From positions 186,001 to 250,000 of the forward strand of contig JAJPKF010000012.1 of the NCBI GenBank assembly GCA_021323865.1: a DNA stretch of 64,000 bases. The letters are read 5' to 3'. The DNA is from Pseudomonadota bacterium. GTDB lineage: Bacteria; Chloroflexota; UBA5177; JAJPKF01. This document shows positions 63,359 to 64,000 of this stretch, piece after piece. The notes beneath the pieces were generated by a model. That model was not told the origin of the DNA. It made no database searches and saw nothing but the letters and a program-made list of their open reading frames with translations. The translations under genes were made by a program, and so were the position numbers. The stretch's first letter is position 1. Each line of letters opens with the position of its first letter.

Positions 63359-64000
63359 TCAGACCACGATAACGGGGATGCGCTGCACGAGGTTGTTGCC
63401 CATGCCCCGAGCCGTCCAGAACTGCTCGACAGGCTGAGCATTCCCAGTGGCGTCCGTGGCCCGGCAGCACAGCTGATACGAGCCAGGCACAGCGCTCCAA
63501 TCGTACCTCCAGGACTGCCACTGGTGCGGTCCGCTTTGCGGGACCACCTCGGCGTCTTCCCAGCTCGTTCCCCCGTCCAGGCTCACGGCCACGCCCCTAA
63601 TTGCCGACCTCCCAGACCATGCACGCCCGGAAAGCTGCACGGGACCCCGTTGAACGACCCGGGTTCGGGTAAGGAAGTCGGGGATGCCGGGCGGGATCAT
63701 GACCGATCTCACCCGCATGAGCGTCACCGGCTCGCCCACGGCTTCACGGGTTGAAGCGTAGCGATAGGCGGTTGATTGCTGGTATCCGGTGAACTCGTGA
63801 TCCAACAGCCGAATCGACCGCAGCCACTTCACGTGCGCCATTCCATACCAGCCGGGAGCTATCAGGCGAAGCGGGAATCCATGCTGAGGAGCCACTGGCG
63901 CTCCGTTCATGGCCCAGGCGAGGATGACGTCATCGCGCATCGCTTCGTCGAGCGGAAGACTCCGCTCATACCATTGACGCTGCCCGCCCTCGAACCCTTC
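63359..64000 (-). CDS. Sulfite oxidase-family molybdopterin oxidoreductase, 5' truncated
   Basis: This is the C-terminal part of a molybdenum-cofactor enzyme; the start lies beyond 64000. The visible 213 residues run without stops from the window edge. They include WYERSLPLDEAM, AWAMNGAPVAPQHGFPLRLIAPGWYGMAHVKWL, typical of the Moco domain end, and the Ig-like dimerisation domain (VQLSGRAWSGRSAIRGVAVSLDGGTSWEDAEVV). The family includes sulfite oxidase, periplasmic MsrP and nitrate reductase; the dimerisation domain suggests sulfite-oxidase-like enzymes. The signal peptide and molybdenum Cys ligand cannot be seen here. Confidence 0.83.
   Translation of the reverse strand, partial: EGFEGGQRQWYERSLPLDEAMRDDVILAWAMNGAPVAPQHGFPLRLIAPGWYGMAHVKWLRSIRLLDHEFTGYQQSTAYRYASTREAVGEPVTLMRVRSVMIPPGIPDFLTRTRVVQRGPVQLSGRAWSGRSAIRGVAVSLDGGTSWEDAEVVPQSGPHQWQSWRYDWSAVPGSYQLCCRATDATGNAQPVEQFWTARGMGNNLVQRIPVIVV

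Overview
The window is a GC-rich (by eye, not counted), gene-dense bacterial chromosome segment with about 66 protein genes, three tRNA genes and one T-box leader. There are no insertion sequences, phage genes, CRISPR arrays or rRNA. Several traits point to a Terrabacteria lineage near Chloroflexota/Dormibacterota: lysine synthesis by the LysW alpha-aminoadipate route, a T-box, a PPi-type phosphofructokinase, a K+-independent H+-pyrophosphatase, an SCO1664-family kinase-like protein, Pro/Thr-rich secreted proteins and no LPS or outer-membrane genes. This placement is inference; no rRNA is present to confirm it.

Layout. 1-8.7 kb: Rel (p)ppGpp synthase/hydrolase, CvpA, acyl-CoA ligase, RecX, a PpiC foldase lipoprotein, a coiled-coil zinc-ribbon protein, a cluster-less MutY-like glycosylase and a P-loop kinase. 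8.8-14.8 kb: HemA, an isocitrate dehydrogenase-like enzyme, a secreted Pro/Thr-rich protein, and a transmembrane degenerate PP2C protein divergent from a PI3/4-kinase-like protein. 14.8-23.3 kb: lysW, then a promoter and a T-box with an AAG (Lys) specifier, then eight tightly packed genes (homocitrate synthase, homoaconitase large and small subunits, lysX, lysK, lysZ, lysJ, lysY). 23.4-30.3 kb: accessory metabolism (beta-lactamase-fold hydrolase, nitroreductase, DDAH-like enzyme, acetyl-CoA synthetase-like enzyme, patatin), tRNA-Gly, an IF-1-like protein and bS21.

30.4-37.4 kb: enolase, phosphoglycerate mutase, IscU and cysteine desulfurase on the minus strand; a sugar transferase and PPi-type phosphofructokinase on the plus strand; two small membrane proteins. 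37.5-49.6 kb: M20 and M23 peptidases, FabI, H+-PPase, HemB, an RNA methyltransferase, a matrixin-like protease, a FGGY kinase and a phosphoribosyltransferase. 49.7-55.8 kb: DnaX, tRNA-Pro, FtsY, Ffh, and a minus-strand AIM24 / cyclic-nucleotide-binding / Crp-Fnr operon. 55.9-64 kb: a coupled operon of a CysRS/MshC-like ligase, an aldehyde dehydrogenase and a Dabb protein; a thioesterase; an oligopeptide-binding lipoprotein; tRNA-Thr; thymidine kinase; a FAD oxidase; and a sulfite-oxidase-family gene cut by the window end.

The clearest system is lysine-responsive: uncharged tRNA-Lys(CUU) should bind the T-box at 15150-15443 and open transcription of the alpha-aminoadipate operon, while the carrier LysW is encoded upstream and outside that control. 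Other points of interest are the inactive-looking transmembrane PP2C protein next to a kinase-like gene, the MutY-like glycosylase lacking the Fe-S cysteines and the usual catalytic Asp, and the hybrid CysRS/MshC ligase operon.
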